Assembly (NCBI RefSeq): GCF_002925905.1
Contig: NZ_PRDB01000024.1
Coordinates: forward strand, 1-64,000
DNA: 64,000 nucleotides
Direction of reading: 5' to 3'
Source of the DNA: Klebsiella michiganensis
Lineage (GTDB): Bacteria; Pseudomonadota; Gammaproteobacteria; Enterobacterales; Enterobacteriaceae
Shown: positions 40,656 through 51,835 of the stretch, one piece after another
Layout of the letters: every line of letters begins with the position of its first letter
Numbering within the stretch: the stretch's first letter is position 1
Translations under genes and position numbers: made by a program
Notes under the pieces: model-generated
Told to the model about the DNA's origin: nothing
Databases searched by the model: none
What the model saw: only the letters and a program-made list of their open reading frames with translations

Positions 40656-41663
40656 ATGACCGTTAAGCTGCTCGATGGTGGACGCTATAAAGTGGATATT
40701 AGACCGCGCGGAGCGACAGGACGTCGTATACAGCGGATTTTTAACAAAAAAGCTGATGCTGTTGCTTTTGAAAAATATGTCATCAGCAATATGCACGACA
40801 AAGACTGGCTGGATAAACCAACCGATCACAGGCGGCTAAGTGAGCTACTTGCGAGGTGGTGGGAGCTGGAGGGACGAAGCCATAAGTACGGGGAAAAAAG
40901 AAAGCGCGAACTGAAACGGGTGATAAACGACATGGATGATCCCAGGCTTTCAAAGGTCAATAAGGGTTTTATCGTTGAGTATAGAAGCCAGCGCCTCTAC
41001 GAAGGGGTAAAGGCATCGACGGTTAACAGAGATCTGACCTCGCTGCGTGGGCTTTTTCGGGTCCTAATTGAAGCTGATGATCTGCATGCAGAGAATCCAC
41101 TAAAAGGCATACCCGCACTGAAGGAAGAAAAACCCGAAATGTCCTACCTGACCACTCAAGAGATTGAGGCCCTTTTGTCAGTGGTTACCGGCGATGCGCG
41201 ACGCCTTACGGTGCTCTGTTTGAGTACAGGCGGTAGGTGGGGGGAATCTTTAAACATGCTGGCTCAGAACATGATGCATGGTAAGGTAACCTTTACCAAG
41301 ACCAAAAACGGAAAGGCCCGCACCGTTCCGGTTACTCCGGAGGTAATGGAGTACGTGAAAACCAAAAGCACAGGCAGGCTTTTTAATGTTGATTATGTTG
41401 AATACCGCAAAACGCTCAAGGCGTTAAAACCAGACCTTCCAAAAGGCCAGGCAACGCATGTATTGCGGCACACTTTTGCGGCACACTTCATGATTAACGG
41501 GGGGAATATTTTGACGTTAAACAAAATATTGGGACATGCAAAGATTGAGCAAACGATGGCTTATGCACACTTTGCCCCTGACCATCTTGATGATGCGATG
41601 CGCCGCAATCCGCTAAGCAATGGCATCCATATTCTATCCAGCCAATCGGTGAATGATGGTTAA
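40656..41663 (+). CDS. int: P2-type tyrosine integrase
   Basis: The 335-residue recombinase (P2 Int 337) starts MTVKLLDGGRYKVDIRPRG, the arm-binding domain. A core-binding domain follows (residues 60-155), then a catalytic domain with Arg in STGGRWGESL, Lys in TKTKNGKART, HxxR in HVLRHTFAAHF, His in LGHAKIEQT and the nucleophile Tyr in MAYAHF. It is read towards attR, 72 bases away. The ATG at 40656 has GAGGTGA upstream. An ATG at 40632 is in frame but not family-like. Confidence 0.95.
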   Translation: MTVKLLDGGRYKVDIRPRGATGRRIQRIFNKKADAVAFEKYVISNMHDKDWLDKPTDHRRLSELLARWWELEGRSHKYGEKRKRELKRVINDMDDPRLSKVNKGFIVEYRSQRLYEGVKASTVNRDLTSLRGLFRVLIEADDLHAENPLKGIPALKEEKPEMSYLTTQEIEALLSVVTGDARRLTVLCLSTGGRWGESLNMLAQNMMHGKVTFTKTKNGKARTVPVTPEVMEYVKTKSTGRLFNVDYVEYRKTLKALKPDLPKGQATHVLRHTFAAHFMINGGNILTLNKILGHAKIEQTMAYAHFAPDHLDDAMRRNPLSNGIHILSSQSVNDG

Positions 41664-41687
41664 CGTCGATACCCCATAAATAAGCTA

Positions 41688-41728
41688 ACCCCATGATTAA
41701 TAGCATATAGCCAGTAATATCATGGGGT
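41688..41728. other. Inverted repeat next to attR
   Basis: ACCCCATGAT at 41688-41697 pairs perfectly with ATCATGGGGT at 41719-41728. A further ACCCCAT lies at about 41670. It sits between the int stop and the att core, so it is either an int transcript hairpin or part of the integrase/Cox-binding arm. Confidence 0.55.
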
Positions 41729-41734
41729 CAGCAG

Positions 41735-41753
41735 CCCCGGTTTCCCGGGGTTT
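41735..41753. other. attR core and topB terminator
   Basis: This is the second copy of the 19-bp repeat. Its CCCCGG-TTT-CCGGGG stem followed by TTTTTT is a strong terminator, and the topB stop codon (41755-41757) sits within its T run. In the excised state one copy would serve gdhA and topB from both sides. Confidence 0.85.
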
Positions 41754-41754
41754 T

Positions 41755-43710
41755 TTATTGCGGACTTTCCGCCGCAGGGCCGGCGGCGCTTTTTTTATCT
41801 TTCGCTTTGGCTCTGCCTTTCCCCTTACTAAAGCTCTTCTTGCCGTCGCCCGGGGCCACAATTCCGCGGAAGCGGCGTACCGGCGTGCTCCTGGCCTGGT
41901 CGATAAGCTGGAACAGGGTACCGACCAGCGGCTGCATAAAGTCCTGATAGCGGCACTGTTTCTCGCTGATTTGCGTCAGAATAGATTCCCAGTGGGCGGT
42001 CATATCCGGGCGCGTCGCCATTTCAGGCAAAGAGTGAAACAGCGCCTTCCCGGCGTCAGTGGAGTGGATATAGCGCCCTTTCTTGGTTAAGAAGCCGCGT
42101 TTGAACAACAGTTCGATAATCCCGGCGCGGGTTGCCTCCGTACCGAGGCCGTCCGTTGCGCGCAGGATCTTCTTCAGGTCTTTATCCTGCACAAAGCGGG
42201 CAATACCGGTCATCGCCGATAGCAGCGTCGCATCGGTAAAATGACGCGGCGGCTGGGTCTGACGCTCCACCACTTCGCCTTTTTCGCATAGCAGCTCGTC
42301 ATCCTTTGCCACCACCGGCAGCGGCATGCCGTCGTTCTCTTCATCGCGCTCTTTATTGCCCAGCAGGGTTCGCCAGCCCGCTTCCGCCAGAAAACGCGCT
42401 TTGGCAACGAACTTGCCGTTGGCGATATCGAGATCGATCTGGCATTTGCGGAACACCGCATCCGGGCAGAACTGCATCAGATACTGGCGGGCAATCAGGC
42501 CGTAAACCTTTTCTTCGTTGTCGCTGAGTTTTACCTGCGAACTGCGGGCGGTCGGAATAATCGCGTGGTGGGCATCGACCTTTTTATCGTCCCAACAGCG
42601 GTTACGGATCTCCGGATCCACCACCGGCTGCGGCAGCAGATCCGCCGCGTGCACGCCGATCGCGTTCAGCACCGCATGGCGCCCGGCAAAATGCTCCTCC
42701 GGCAGGTAGCGGCTATCCGAACGCGGATAGGTAATCAGCTTATGGGTTTCGTACAGCTTCTGGCAGATATCCAGCACGTTCTGCGCGCTAAAGCCGAAGC
42801 GCTTCGCGGCTTCAATCTGCAGCGCCGAGAGGGAGAACGGCAGCGGCGCTGGCTCAGAGTCCCGCTTATCGTTATAAGCGGTGACCGTCGCCGGCTGCCC
42901 CTCAATGCGCTTGACGACGTGCTCGGCAAGCGAGCGATGCAGCAGTCGCCCCTCTTCATCCTGGTACGGTTCACAGGCCTCGCTGGGCACCCAGGTGGCG
43001 ACAAAACGCTCATCCTTGGGGGTAACGATATGCGCCTTGACGTCGAAGAAGTCTTTAGCGACGAAGTTTTCAATCTCTTCATCGCGGCGTACCACCAGGC
43101 CAAGCACCGGCGTTTGCACGCGCCCGACCGAGAGTACCCCCTGGTAACCCGCGTTACGGCCAAGGATGGTGTACGCGCGGGTCATATTGATCCCGTATAG
43201 CCAGTCGGCGCGGGCGCGGGCCAGCGCGGAGACGCACAGCGGAACAAATTCGCTGTTGGCGCGCAGGCGGTTAATCGCCCGCTCCACCGCCTGCGGGTTG
43301 AGATCGTTAATCAGGCAGCGCTGCACCTGCTGACGCTTTTCCGGCGCCAGCTGCAGGTAGTCAAGTACCTCATCCACCAGCAGCTGCCCCTCTCTGTCCG
43401 GGTCACCCGCATGAATGACTTCCTGCGCATCGCCGAGCAGACGCTTAATCACGTTAAGCTGTTTGGTCACCGACGGTTTAGGCTGGAGCTGCCACTTTTC
43501 CGGCACGATAGGCAAGTCGAGCAGGTTCCAGCGCGCATAGCGAGCATCGTAGACGTCGGGCTGGGCCTGCTCCAGCAGGTGGCCGATGCACCACGTGACC
43601 ACCTGCCCGTTACCGCACTCAATGTAGCCGTCGCCTTTGCGATGCGGTTTTGGCAGTACATCGGCGATGGCGCGGCCGAGACTCGGTTTTTCTGCAATAA
43701 ACAGCCGCAT
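41755..43710 (-). CDS. topB: TopB, DNA topoisomerase III
   Basis: The 651-residue type IA topoisomerase decatenates replicating DNA. It starts [19 protein letters not shown] (Toprim), has the acidic cluster [20 protein letters not shown], and the active tyrosine in [13 protein letters not shown] near residue 328. The C-terminus is basic ([19 protein letters not shown]). The length is close to E. coli TopB (653). It is intact although the prophage ends two bases after it. Confidence 0.97.
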   Translation of the reverse strand: MRLFIAEKPSLGRAIADVLPKPHRKGDGYIECGNGQVVTWCIGHLLEQAQPDVYDARYARWNLLDLPIVPEKWQLQPKPSVTKQLNVIKRLLGDAQEVIHAGDPDREGQLLVDEVLDYLQLAPEKRQQVQRCLINDLNPQAVERAINRLRANSEFVPLCVSALARARADWLYGINMTRAYTILGRNAGYQGVLSVGRVQTPVLGLVVRRDEEIENFVAKDFFDVKAHIVTPKDERFVATWVPSEACEPYQDEEGRLLHRSLAEHVVKRIEGQPATVTAYNDKRDSEPAPLPFSLSALQIEAAKRFGFSAQNVLDICQKLYETHKLITYPRSDSRYLPEEHFAGRHAVLNAIGVHAADLLPQPVVDPEIRNRCWDDKKVDAHHAIIPTARSSQVKLSDNEEKVYGLIARQYLMQFCPDAVFRKCQIDLDIANGKFVAKARFLAEAGWRTLLGNKERDEENDGMPLPVVAKDDELLCEKGEVVERQTQPPRHFTDATLLSAMTGIARFVQDKDLKKILRATDGLGTEATRAGIIELLFKRGFLTKKGRYIHSTDAGKALFHSLPEMATRPDMTAHWESILTQISEKQCRYQDFMQPLVGTLFQLIDQARSTPVRRFRGIVAPGDGKKSFSKGKGRAKAKDKKSAAGPAAESPQ

Positions 43711-43714
43711 GAAA

Positions 43715-44758
43715 TCAACGGATCTCGATCATGGGGCGTCCGCCGCGGGCGGTAACCAGCTCGCCGATAGCGGTAAGCGTGATACCAAACTCAGCGGCGG
43801 CAGCCTGCACCTCAGCCTCGGCTTCCGGCGTTACCGCCAGCAGCAGACCGCCGGAGGTTTGCGGATCGCACAGCAGATCGCGCCACGCTGGCGGCATGTC
43901 GCCCATCAAATGGCCGTAGCTGGCAAAGTTACGCCCGGTACCGCCCGGCACCGCGCCCGCCGCGATGTAGGCTTCGACGCCGGGCAATTTCGGGATATCC
44001 GCATAGGTAAGCTGCGCCTGTACGCCCGCGCCGCGGCACACTTCGCTCAGGTGGCCCAGAAGCCCGAAGCCGGTGACGTCGGTCATCGCCTTCACGCCGT
44101 CAATGTTGGCGAACGCCGAGCCGACGAGGTTCATCTGGCACATGGTTTCCGTCGCCAGCCCCTGGTGCTCAGGCTTCAGCAGCGACTTTTTCTCCGCGGT
44201 GGTCAGCACGCCAATACCCAGCGGTTTAGTGAGATACAGCTTGCAGCCGGCCTGCGCGGTGCTGTTTTTCTTCACCCGCTCGGTCGGGACGACGCCGGTC
44301 ACGGCAAGCCCGAAAATGGGTTCCGGAGCGTCAATGGAGTGGCCGCCGGCAAGCGCGATCCCCGCCTGCTGGCAGGCAAAGCGCCCGCCCTCAACCACCT
44401 GACGGGCAATTTCCGGCGCCAGGGTATTGATGGGCCAGCCGAGAATAGCGATCGCCATAATCGGCTTACCGCCCATGGCGAAAATATCGCTGATGGCGTT
44501 GGTCGCCGCAATGCGCCCAAAGTCGAACGGGTTGTCGACGATCGGCATAAAAAAATCGGTAGTACTGACGATCGACGTGCCGTTACCGAGATCGTAGACC
44601 GCGGCATCATCGCTGGTTTCGTTGCCCACCAGCAGATTCGGGTCGATAAATTTGGCCTGGTCGCTTTGCAGGATAGTTTCCAGCACCTTAGGGGAAATTT
44701 TACACCCGCAACCGGCTCCGTGGCTGTATTGCGTTAAACGAATGGCTTGCTCGCTCAT
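43715..44758 (-). CDS. selD: SelD, selenophosphate synthetase
   Basis: The 347-residue enzyme makes selenophosphate from selenide and ATP for tRNA-Sec and selenouridine synthesis. The glycine-rich N-terminus [16 protein letters not shown] carries Cys17 and Cys19 (active cysteine, not selenocysteine). [11 protein letters not shown] and [14 protein letters not shown] are the ATP-binding parts. The second ATG (44758) is chosen because GGAG is six bases before it. It is four bases upstream of topB in the same unit. Confidence 0.97.
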   Translation of the reverse strand: MSEQAIRLTQYSHGAGCGCKISPKVLETILQSDQAKFIDPNLLVGNETSDDAAVYDLGNGTSIVSTTDFFMPIVDNPFDFGRIAATNAISDIFAMGGKPIMAIAILGWPINTLAPEIARQVVEGGRFACQQAGIALAGGHSIDAPEPIFGLAVTGVVPTERVKKNSTAQAGCKLYLTKPLGIGVLTTAEKKSLLKPEHQGLATETMCQMNLVGSAFANIDGVKAMTDVTGFGLLGHLSEVCRGAGVQAQLTYADIPKLPGVEAYIAAGAVPGGTGRNFASYGHLMGDMPPAWRDLLCDPQTSGGLLLAVTPEAEAEVQAAAAEFGITLTAIGELVTARGGRPMIEIR

Positions 44759-44985
44759 GGACATCTCCTGTCATTGCAATCCCGATATGGTAGCGCCCAA
44801 ATGGCGGAGTGGTAAGTGCGACAGTCCGAAATCGCGTATGGTTGCTCATTAAGCAGACAAAAAACCGATTTTGCGATGCGGCCCCGCTTTTTCAACGTGA
44901 TTTTACCCTTTACTAAAAAATGACAGAAATATGACAAGCATAAATTCTGTTTTCTCTGGACATATAACAACGTAAGGAAGTTTTC

Positions 44986-45732
44986 ATGAAAAAGCGTGTT
45001 CTCGCCGTTTGCCTGGCCAGTCTCTTCTCCCTTAACGCTTTCGCCCTGGTTCCCGCCGGTAACGACGTCACCACAAAACCCGATCTCTACTACCTGACCA
45101 ACGCCCAGGCCATCGACAGCCTGACGCTGCTGCCGCCGCCGCCGGAAGTGGGCAGTATCGCGTTTTTAAACGATCAGGCGATGTATGAGAAAGGCCGTCT
45201 GCTGCGCGGCACCGAGCGCGGTAAGCTGGCGGTTGAAGACGCCAACCTGAGCGGCGGCGGCGTCGCCAACGCCTTCTCCGGCGCCTTCGGCTCGCCCATT
45301 ACCGCCAAAGATGCGCCGGAGCTGCACAAGCTGCTCACCAACATGATTGAAGATGCCGGCGACCTGGCGACGCGAGGAGCGAAGGAGAAGTACATGCGCA
45401 TTCGCCCATTTGCGTTTTATGGCGTCGCCACCTGTAACACCAAGGAACAGGATACGCTGTCGAAAAACGGCTCCTACCCCTCCGGCCACACCTCTATCGG
45501 CTGGGCCACCGCGCTGGTGCTGGCTGAGATTAATCCCCAGCGGCAAAATGAAATCCTTAAGCGCGGCTTTGAGCTCGGCGAGAGCCGGGTGATCTGCGGC
45601 TATCACTGGCAGAGCGACGTAGACGCGGCGCGTATCGTCGGTTCGGCGGTCGTCGCCACGCTGCATACCAATCCGGCCTTCCAGCAGCAGCTTCAGAAAG
45701 CGAAAGACGAATTCGCGAAACGACAGAAGTAA
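44986..45732 (+). CDS. phoC: Class A non-specific acid phosphatase (PhoC-like)
   Basis: The 248-residue secreted phosphatase has a signal peptide ([20 protein letters not shown]) and the full class A motif: K-x6-RP (KEKYMRIRP), YPSGHTS and SR-x5-H-x3-D ([12 protein letters not shown]). It hydrolyses phosphomonoesters in the periplasm. It resembles PhoC/PhoN of Morganella, Raoultella and Klebsiella aerogenes. E. coli lacks it at this place, so it is a local insertion between selD and ydjA. The 220 bases before it contain an A/T-rich promoter-like region but no confident site. Confidence 0.9.
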   Translation: MKKRVLAVCLASLFSLNAFALVPAGNDVTTKPDLYYLTNAQAIDSLTLLPPPPEVGSIAFLNDQAMYEKGRLLRGTERGKLAVEDANLSGGGVANAFSGAFGSPITAKDAPELHKLLTNMIEDAGDLATRGAKEKYMRIRPFAFYGVATCNTKEQDTLSKNGSYPSGHTSIGWATALVLAEINPQRQNEILKRGFELGESRVICGYHWQSDVDAARIVGSAVVATLHTNPAFQQQLQKAKDEFAKRQK

Positions 45733-45963
45733 CATCGTCGCCGTTGAATGCCCGGAGGCGGCGTCTGAAACGCTCTGCCTCGGCTACGGGTTCCCAGCCG
45801 TCCGCGGTTTGGTAGTCCGGACTGGTGCGCCAGCACCGCCTCCGGGAAAGGTGTCAAGTCTGATACACTGACACTGCTTCCACCCGGCTCGCGCTGCGCT
45901 TAGCCGGGCTACTTCCCCCGAGGAGGCGGTGAGCCGGGCCCGCCCGGCATAACGAGAACGGAC
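45733..45963. repeat. Repeat-rich intergenic region (REP/BIME-like)
   Basis: No gene is seen. The stretch is full of palindromic GC-rich segments. CCCGGCTCGCGCTGCGCTTA then GCCGGGCTAC at 45883-45912 is the inverted REP unit also found at 3750-3780. Related CCGGAGGCGG, CCGCCTCCGG and GAGGCGGTGAG elements lie around it. It separates the convergent phoC and ydjA. Confidence 0.65.
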
Positions 45964-46662
<699 letters not shown>

Positions 46663-46681
46663 TTATGGTTAGGGAGAATAC

Positions 46682-48535
46682 ATGCGAACTCTTTGGCGAC
46701 TGCTCGCCGGATTTTTTAAATGGACATGGCGCGTGCTCAATTTCATTCGCCAGCTCGCACTGAACGTGGTTTTCCTGGTGCTGGTGCTGGCCTGCGTCGG
46801 CATCTGGGCCCAGTTCAGCAGTACAACGACAGAGCACGCTACCCGCGGCGCGCTGCTGCTGGATATCACCGGCGTGGTGGTCGATAAACCCTCGGCCAGC
46901 AGCAAGCTTGGCGTGATTGGCCGCCAGCTGTTTGGCGCCAGTTCCGATCGCCTGCAGGAAAACTCGCTGTTCGACATTGTGCAGACAATTCGCCAGGCGA
47001 AAGACGACCGCAATATCACCGGTATCGTTCTGGATCTGAAGGACTTTGCCGGCGGCGATCAGCCGTCGATGCAGTATATCGGTAAAGCGCTGCGCGAATT
47101 CCGCGATAGCGGCAAGCCGGTATATGCCATCGGCAGCAGCTATAGCCAGGGTCAGTACTATCTGGCCAGCTTCGCCAATAAGATCTGGCTCTCGCCGCAG
47201 GGCGAAGTGGACCTGCACGGCTTCGCGACCAACGGCCTGTACTACAAATCGCTGCTCGACAAGCTCAAAGTGTCGACCCACGTTTTCCGCGTCGGCACCT
47301 ATAAGTCAGCGGTAGAGCCGTTTATCCGCGATGATATGTCCCCGGCGGCGCGCGAGGCGGACAGCCGCTGGATTGGCGAGCTGTGGCAAAACTACCTCAA
47401 TACCATTGCCGCCAACCGCCAGATCACCGCTCAGCAGCTGTTCCCCGGCGCTCAGGGCGTGATTGACGGCCTGCGTAAAGTCGATGGCGATACGGCAAAA
47501 TACGCGCTGGATAACAAGCTGGTTGATGCGCTGGGCACCTCTACCGAGGTGGAAAAAGCGCTGACTAAACAGTTTGGCTGGAGTAAAGAGGACAACAACT
47601 ACAGCGCAATCAGCTACTACGATTACACGCTGAAAACGCCTGCCGACCAGGGTTCCGCAATAGCGGTTATCTTTGCTAACGGCGCGATTATGGATGGCGA
47701 AGAAACGCCGGGTAACGTCGGCGGCGACACCACCGCCGCGCAGATCCGCGACGCGCGCCTCGATCCGAAAGTGAAAGCGATCGTGCTGCGGGTTAACAGC
47801 CCGGGCGGCAGCGTCAGCGCCTCCGAGATGATTCGCGAAGAGCTGGCGGCGGCAAAAGCGGCCGGTAAACCGGTGGTGGTCTCAATGGGCGGCATGGCAG
47901 CCTCCGGCGGCTACTGGATCTCCACCCCGGCGGATTATATCGTCGCCAACCCCAGCACCCTTACCGGCTCTATCGGTATCTTTGGGGTGATCAATACCGT
48001 CGAAGATACCCTCGGCTCAATTGGCGTCCATACCGACGGCGTGGCCACCTCGCCGCTGGCTGATGTCTCAACCACCAAAGCGCTGCCTCCGGAAGTGCAA
48101 CAGCTGATGCAGCTCAGCATCGAAAACGGCTACAAGCGTTTTATCACCCTGGTGGCGAACGCGCGTAAGAGCACGCCGGAGAAAATTGACCAAATCGCTC
48201 AGGGCCACGTCTGGACCGGTGAAGATGCAAAAGCGAACGGCCTGGTCGATAGCCTTGGCGACTTTGACGACGCGGTGGCAAAAGCCGCCGAGCTGGCGAA
48301 GCTGAAACAGTGGCATATCAACTACTATCAGGAAGAACCGACCTTCTTTTCGATGGTGGTGGATAGCCTGACGGGTTCCGTTCGCGCGGCGCTGCCGGCA
48401 GCGGTCCAGGCGTATCTGCCCGCACCGGTCGCCGCGGCGGCCAATGCGGTGAAAACCGAGAGCGATAAGCTGGCGGCATTCAACGATCCGCAGAACCGCT
48501 ACGCGTTCTGCTTAACCTGCGCCAATATTCGTTAA
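46682..48535 (+). CDS. sppA: SppA, signal peptide peptidase (protease IV)
   Basis: The 617-residue membrane-bound serine protease removes leftover signal peptides. It has an N-terminal membrane helix ([20 protein letters not shown]) and two tandem SppA domains. The general-base lysine is in [11 protein letters not shown] (near residue 209) and the nucleophile serine in [12 protein letters not shown] (near 409). The length agrees with E. coli (618). GGGAG lies before the ATG. Confidence 0.97.
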   Translation: MRTLWRLLAGFFKWTWRVLNFIRQLALNVVFLVLVLACVGIWAQFSSTTTEHATRGALLLDITGVVVDKPSASSKLGVIGRQLFGASSDRLQENSLFDIVQTIRQAKDDRNITGIVLDLKDFAGGDQPSMQYIGKALREFRDSGKPVYAIGSSYSQGQYYLASFANKIWLSPQGEVDLHGFATNGLYYKSLLDKLKVSTHVFRVGTYKSAVEPFIRDDMSPAAREADSRWIGELWQNYLNTIAANRQITAQQLFPGAQGVIDGLRKVDGDTAKYALDNKLVDALGTSTEVEKALTKQFGWSKEDNNYSAISYYDYTLKTPADQGSAIAVIFANGAIMDGEETPGNVGGDTTAAQIRDARLDPKVKAIVLRVNSPGGSVSASEMIREELAAAKAAGKPVVVSMGGMAASGGYWISTPADYIVANPSTLTGSIGIFGVINTVEDTLGSIGVHTDGVATSPLADVSTTKALPPEVQQLMQLSIENGYKRFITLVANARKSTPEKIDQIAQGHVWTGEDAKANGLVDSLGDFDDAVAKAAELAKLKQWHINYYQEEPTFFSMVVDSLTGSVRAALPAAVQAYLPAPVAAAANAVKTESDKLAAFNDPQNRYAFCLTCANIR

Positions 48536-48540
48536 TCCTC

Positions 48541-48575
48541 TGCCGCCCCATCCCGTGGGGCGGCATTTACTTTAT
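48541..48575 (+). terminator. Terminator after sppA
   Basis: GCCGCCCC and GGGGCGGC form a perfect stem (48542-48564), followed by the T-rich ATTTACTTTATTTTTT. It lies 6 bases after the sppA stop. Confidence 0.85.
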
Positions 48576-48629
48576 TTTTTCTTCCGCCCCTCTATACTGC
48601 GCCTGTCTACGTTTAACCTAAGCGATGCT

Positions 48630-49646
48630 ATGCAGAAGAAATCTATTTACGTTGCCTATACCGGCGGCACCATTGGTATGCAGCGTTCTGAACACGGCTA
48701 TATCCCCGTTTCCGGCCATTTACAGCGCCAGCTGGCGTTGATGCCCGAGTTTCACCGCCCGGAGATGCCGGACTTCACCATTCATGAATACGCCCCGTTA
48801 ATGGACTCTTCCGATATGACGCCGGAAGACTGGCAGCATATCGCCGACGATATTCGCGACCATTATGACCAGTACGATGGTTTCGTGATCCTCCACGGCA
48901 CGGACACCATGGCGTTTACCGCCTCTGCGCTCTCCTTCATGCTGGAGAATCTGGGAAAACCGGTCATTGTGACAGGGTCACAAATCCCGCTTGCCGAACT
49001 GCGCTCTGATGGCCAGATTAACCTGCTCAACGCGCTGTACGTCGCCGCCAACTATCCGATTAACGAAGTGTCGCTGTTCTTCAATAATCGCCTCTACCGC
49101 GGCAACCGCACGACGAAGGCCCATGCCGACGGCTTTAACGCCTTCGCCTCGCCCAACCTGGCGCCGCTGCTGGAAGCCGGTATCCATATTCGCCGGCTCG
49201 GCACGCCTCCCGCGCCGCACGGCAGCGGCGAGCTGGTGGTGCACCCTATCACGCCGCAGCCGATTGGCGTGGTGACGATTTATCCCGGCATTTCCGCCGA
49301 CGTGGTGCGCAACTTCCTGCGCCAGCCGGTCAAAGCGCTGATCCTGCGCTCCTATGGCGTCGGTAACGCGCCGCAGAACGGCGAGTTTATTCAGGTCCTG
49401 ACCGAAGCCAGCCAGCGCGGTATCGTGGTGATTAATTTGACCCAGTGTATGTCCGGCAAGGTCAACATGGGCGGCTACGCCACCGGCAACGCGCTGGCGC
49501 AGGCTGGCGTGATTAGCGGATTTGATATGACCGTCGAGGCCACGCTGACCAAGCTACACTATTTGCTGAGCCAGGATCTGGACGTGGCGGCTATCCGTCA
49601 CGCCATGCAGGAGAATCTGCGCGGCGAACTGACACCCGATGAGTAA
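48630..49646 (+). CDS. ansA: AnsA, cytoplasmic L-asparaginase I
   Basis: The 338-residue enzyme hydrolyses asparagine to aspartate and ammonia. It shows the two catalytic motifs YTGGTIGMQ (Thr near residue 12) and ILHGTDTMAF (Thr-Asp near 91-92). The start at 48630 equals the E. coli length, and the frame upstream to 48555 passes through the sppA terminator. pncA starts 10 bases after the stop. Confidence 0.96.
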   Translation: MQKKSIYVAYTGGTIGMQRSEHGYIPVSGHLQRQLALMPEFHRPEMPDFTIHEYAPLMDSSDMTPEDWQHIADDIRDHYDQYDGFVILHGTDTMAFTASALSFMLENLGKPVIVTGSQIPLAELRSDGQINLLNALYVAANYPINEVSLFFNNRLYRGNRTTKAHADGFNAFASPNLAPLLEAGIHIRRLGTPPAPHGSGELVVHPITPQPIGVVTIYPGISADVVRNFLRQPVKALILRSYGVGNAPQNGEFIQVLTEASQRGIVVINLTQCMSGKVNMGGYATGNALAQAGVISGFDMTVEATLTKLHYLLSQDLDVAAIRHAMQENLRGELTPDE

Positions 49647-49656
49647 GGAGAAGCAC

Positions 49657-50298
49657 ATGACCCAGCGCGCGCTGCTACTGGTCGATTTACAAAATGATTT
49701 CTGCGCCGGCGGCGCGCTAGCCGTCCCGCAGGGCGACAGCACGGTGGACGTCGCCAACCAGCTTATCGCCTGGAGCCTGGCGCGGGGCGAAACGGTGGTT
49801 GCCAGCCAGGACTGGCACCCGGCGAACCACGGCAGCTTTGCCAGTCAGCATCAGGTCGAACCCTATACCCAGGGCGAGCTTGATGGCCTGGCGCAGACGT
49901 TCTGGCCGGATCACTGCGTGCAGAATAGCGAAGGCGCGTCGCTGCATCCGCTGCTCAAACAGCAGGCTATTGCCGCCGTGTTCCACAAAGGGGAAAATCC
50001 GGCCATTGACAGCTACAGCGCCTTTTTCGACAACGGCCACCGGCAGAAAACGCAGCTCGATGCATGGCTGCGCGAGCGCGGCATCAGCGAGCTAACGGTG
50101 CTGGGTCTCGCCACCGACTACTGCGTCAAGTTTACCGTGCTTGACGCCCTCAATCTGGGCTACACCGTCAACGTGATTACCGACGGCTGCCGCGGGGTGA
50201 ATATTCAGCCGCAGGATAGCAATCTGGCGTTTATGGAGATGGCCGCCGCGGGCGCAACTCTCTATACCCTTGACGACTGGCTGGAAACCCACGCATAA
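49657..50298 (+). CDS. pncA: PncA, nicotinamidase
   Basis: The 213-residue cysteine hydrolase converts nicotinamide to nicotinate in NAD salvage. The catalytic residues are seen as Asp10 in VDLQNDF, the lysine in FHKGENP and the cysteine in TDYCVKFT. Metal ligands lie in QDWHPANHGSF. A ribosome-binding site (AAGGAGAAGC) precedes the ATG. It probably forms an operon with ansA. Confidence 0.97.
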   Translation: MTQRALLLVDLQNDFCAGGALAVPQGDSTVDVANQLIAWSLARGETVVASQDWHPANHGSFASQHQVEPYTQGELDGLAQTFWPDHCVQNSEGASLHPLLKQQAIAAVFHKGENPAIDSYSAFFDNGHRQKTQLDAWLRERGISELTVLGLATDYCVKFTVLDALNLGYTVNVITDGCRGVNIQPQDSNLAFMEMAAAGATLYTLDDWLETHA

Positions 50299-50302
50299 AA
50301 TA

Positions 50303-50328
50303 CGCCGACAGGCATTGTTCTGTCGGCG
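50303..50328. terminator. Terminator between pncA and ydjE
   Basis: CGCCGACAG and CTGTCGGCG form a perfect nine-base stem around an eight-base loop between two converging genes. The minus-strand side is followed by TATTTTAT. The plus-strand T run is weak. Confidence 0.75.
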
Positions 50329-50335
50329 CGTTATC

Positions 50336-51694
50336 TCAGGCCAGAGCGGAAATCTCTTCCAGCGACGCGTTGCGCGTTTCGATGCCAAAACAAAACAGAA
50401 TCAGCGCGCAAAGCGCCAGCAATAAACCAAGAACCATAAATACGGTAATCGCGCCGTAGCGGGTCAGCAGGATAGCGACGCCGTAAGGGGTAAATACGGC
50501 GACAATTCTGCCTACCGCGTTAACAAAACCTGAACCGCGCAGACGGAGATGCGTTGGCCACAGCTCCGGCACATATACCGCTGAAGCAAAGCAGACGTAC
50601 ATGTACAGGAAAAATATCATCACCAGACCATAGCTTAAGATGGCCCACTCTGCGGTTTGAATCGAATAGACGTAGCCGAGCACCGCAATAATTATCAGTA
50701 GAAATGAGCCAAATAATCGCCGCGGAAAACGGTCGATAATCAGCGCGGCGATAAATATCCCCACCGGCGCCCCAACCATCATTATCGCGGTCATCAAGAT
50801 AGATTTCGTCACGTCGATCCCCGAATTGACGAAAATCGTTGGGATCCACACCGTGATGGTATAGAGCGAAATGTTCATGGCGATCAGTACCGCGATCGCC
50901 ACCAGCGTTCGCCGCAGCATCTGACCTTTAAACAGCAGCCAGAAAGAGCCGCTTTCCGCGCACGGCTCCGCAACCGGGGCAGTACTCTGCCAGGACGGTA
51001 ATGTGATGTTTTTCTCTTTCTCGATTTGCGACTCCACCTGCCGGAGGTGTTCTTCAGCCGCATGTCGTTGTCCCTTGCCGGCCAGCCAGCGTGGGGATTC
51101 AATAAAATACATCCCCGACAGATACCAGGCCAACAGCATAGCCGCCCCCCCGAGCAGAAACATCATCCGCCAGCTTAAAAAAGCGATCACTACAACGCCG
51201 ATGGCCGCCGACAGCATGGGCGACCAGTTGCCGACAAACGACAGTCGGGCGGACCATTTGCCACGTACCGCGGGCGGTATAAATTCGGTAAATGAGGCAT
51301 AGCCCACCATAATCAGCGCGCCCATCCCGCAGCCCATCAGACAGCGGAATAAGATAAGCCAGTACATATTGGGCACAAAGGTTGCCGCACAGGCAGAGAT
51401 CCCGACGATCAGTAAATTGACGCGAAAAGCTTTGCGCCGTCCGAGATAGTCCCCCATAAAACCACCGGTCAGCGAGCCGATAAAGTAGCCAAACATCAGC
51501 GCCGAGGTAAATGCCGCATTGAGATAATTATTTGACCAGCCGTTGCTGACTAATTTTGCCAGCACCACGTTACCGGAATAGCTGAGGAAACCGGTGATTA
51601 ATAAACTAAAACTAATAATGCCAAAAATACGAAAATGAAATCGCGACAAGGGTAAGCGGTCTAATCTTGCGCCGATAGGGTCACATTGTTCCAT
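50336..51694 (-). CDS. ydjE: YdjE, MFS transporter (sugar/metabolite)
   Basis: The 452-residue transporter has 12 membrane helices, with the MFS motif GFMGDYLGRRKAFRVN after helix 2 and FIAALIIDRFPRRLFG in the second half. The N-terminus ARLDRLPLSRFHFRIFGIIS is like YdjK. It is probably a proton symporter for the substrate of the ydj pathway. It is separated from ydjF by 141 bases and is the last gene of the minus-strand cluster. Confidence 0.93.
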   Translation of the reverse strand: MEQCDPIGARLDRLPLSRFHFRIFGIISFSLLITGFLSYSGNVVLAKLVSNGWSNNYLNAAFTSALMFGYFIGSLTGGFMGDYLGRRKAFRVNLLIVGISACAATFVPNMYWLILFRCLMGCGMGALIMVGYASFTEFIPPAVRGKWSARLSFVGNWSPMLSAAIGVVVIAFLSWRMMFLLGGAAMLLAWYLSGMYFIESPRWLAGKGQRHAAEEHLRQVESQIEKEKNITLPSWQSTAPVAEPCAESGSFWLLFKGQMLRRTLVAIAVLIAMNISLYTITVWIPTIFVNSGIDVTKSILMTAIMMVGAPVGIFIAALIIDRFPRRLFGSFLLIIIAVLGYVYSIQTAEWAILSYGLVMIFFLYMYVCFASAVYVPELWPTHLRLRGSGFVNAVGRIVAVFTPYGVAILLTRYGAITVFMVLGLLLALCALILFCFGIETRNASLEEISALA

Positions 51695-51835
51695 CTGGAT
51701 GCCTCAAATTCAGCTAAATTATAAAGTATGGCGTTGGCGGCAGGGTCACTTTTGCCGCGCTGTCCGTCATCATTAAATTTTTATGGCATTACCCAGGTGC
51801 AAACGAAAACAATATCGACACCACCAACGGCGAAG

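Larger units (their letters stand above)
6486..41753. mobile_element. P2-type prophage (integrated, nearly complete)
   Basis: The element of about 35.3 kb is bounded by a 19-bp direct repeat and has int beside the right end. It carries recognisable P2 homologues for Q, P, O, N, M, L, X, Y, K, lysB, lysC, R, S, V, W, J, I, H, FI, FII, E/E', T, U, D, ogr, A, cox, C and int, and a cos-like site. Not seen are P2 B, G, lysA, Z/fun, tin and old. The FI-U block is inverted relative to P2. One early gene (the adenine methylase) has a frameshift. All virion, lysis and replication genes that can be recognised are intact, so the prophage may be functional. Confidence 0.95.

Noticed and set aside
6486..41753. 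CRISPR array or tRNA-type attachment site
   Set aside because: No regularly spaced repeats and no tRNA cloverleaf at either junction. The att core is a terminator hairpin.
43637..44737. 366-codon open frame opposite selD/topB
   Set aside because: Antisense to selD, repetitive basic composition, no start signal.
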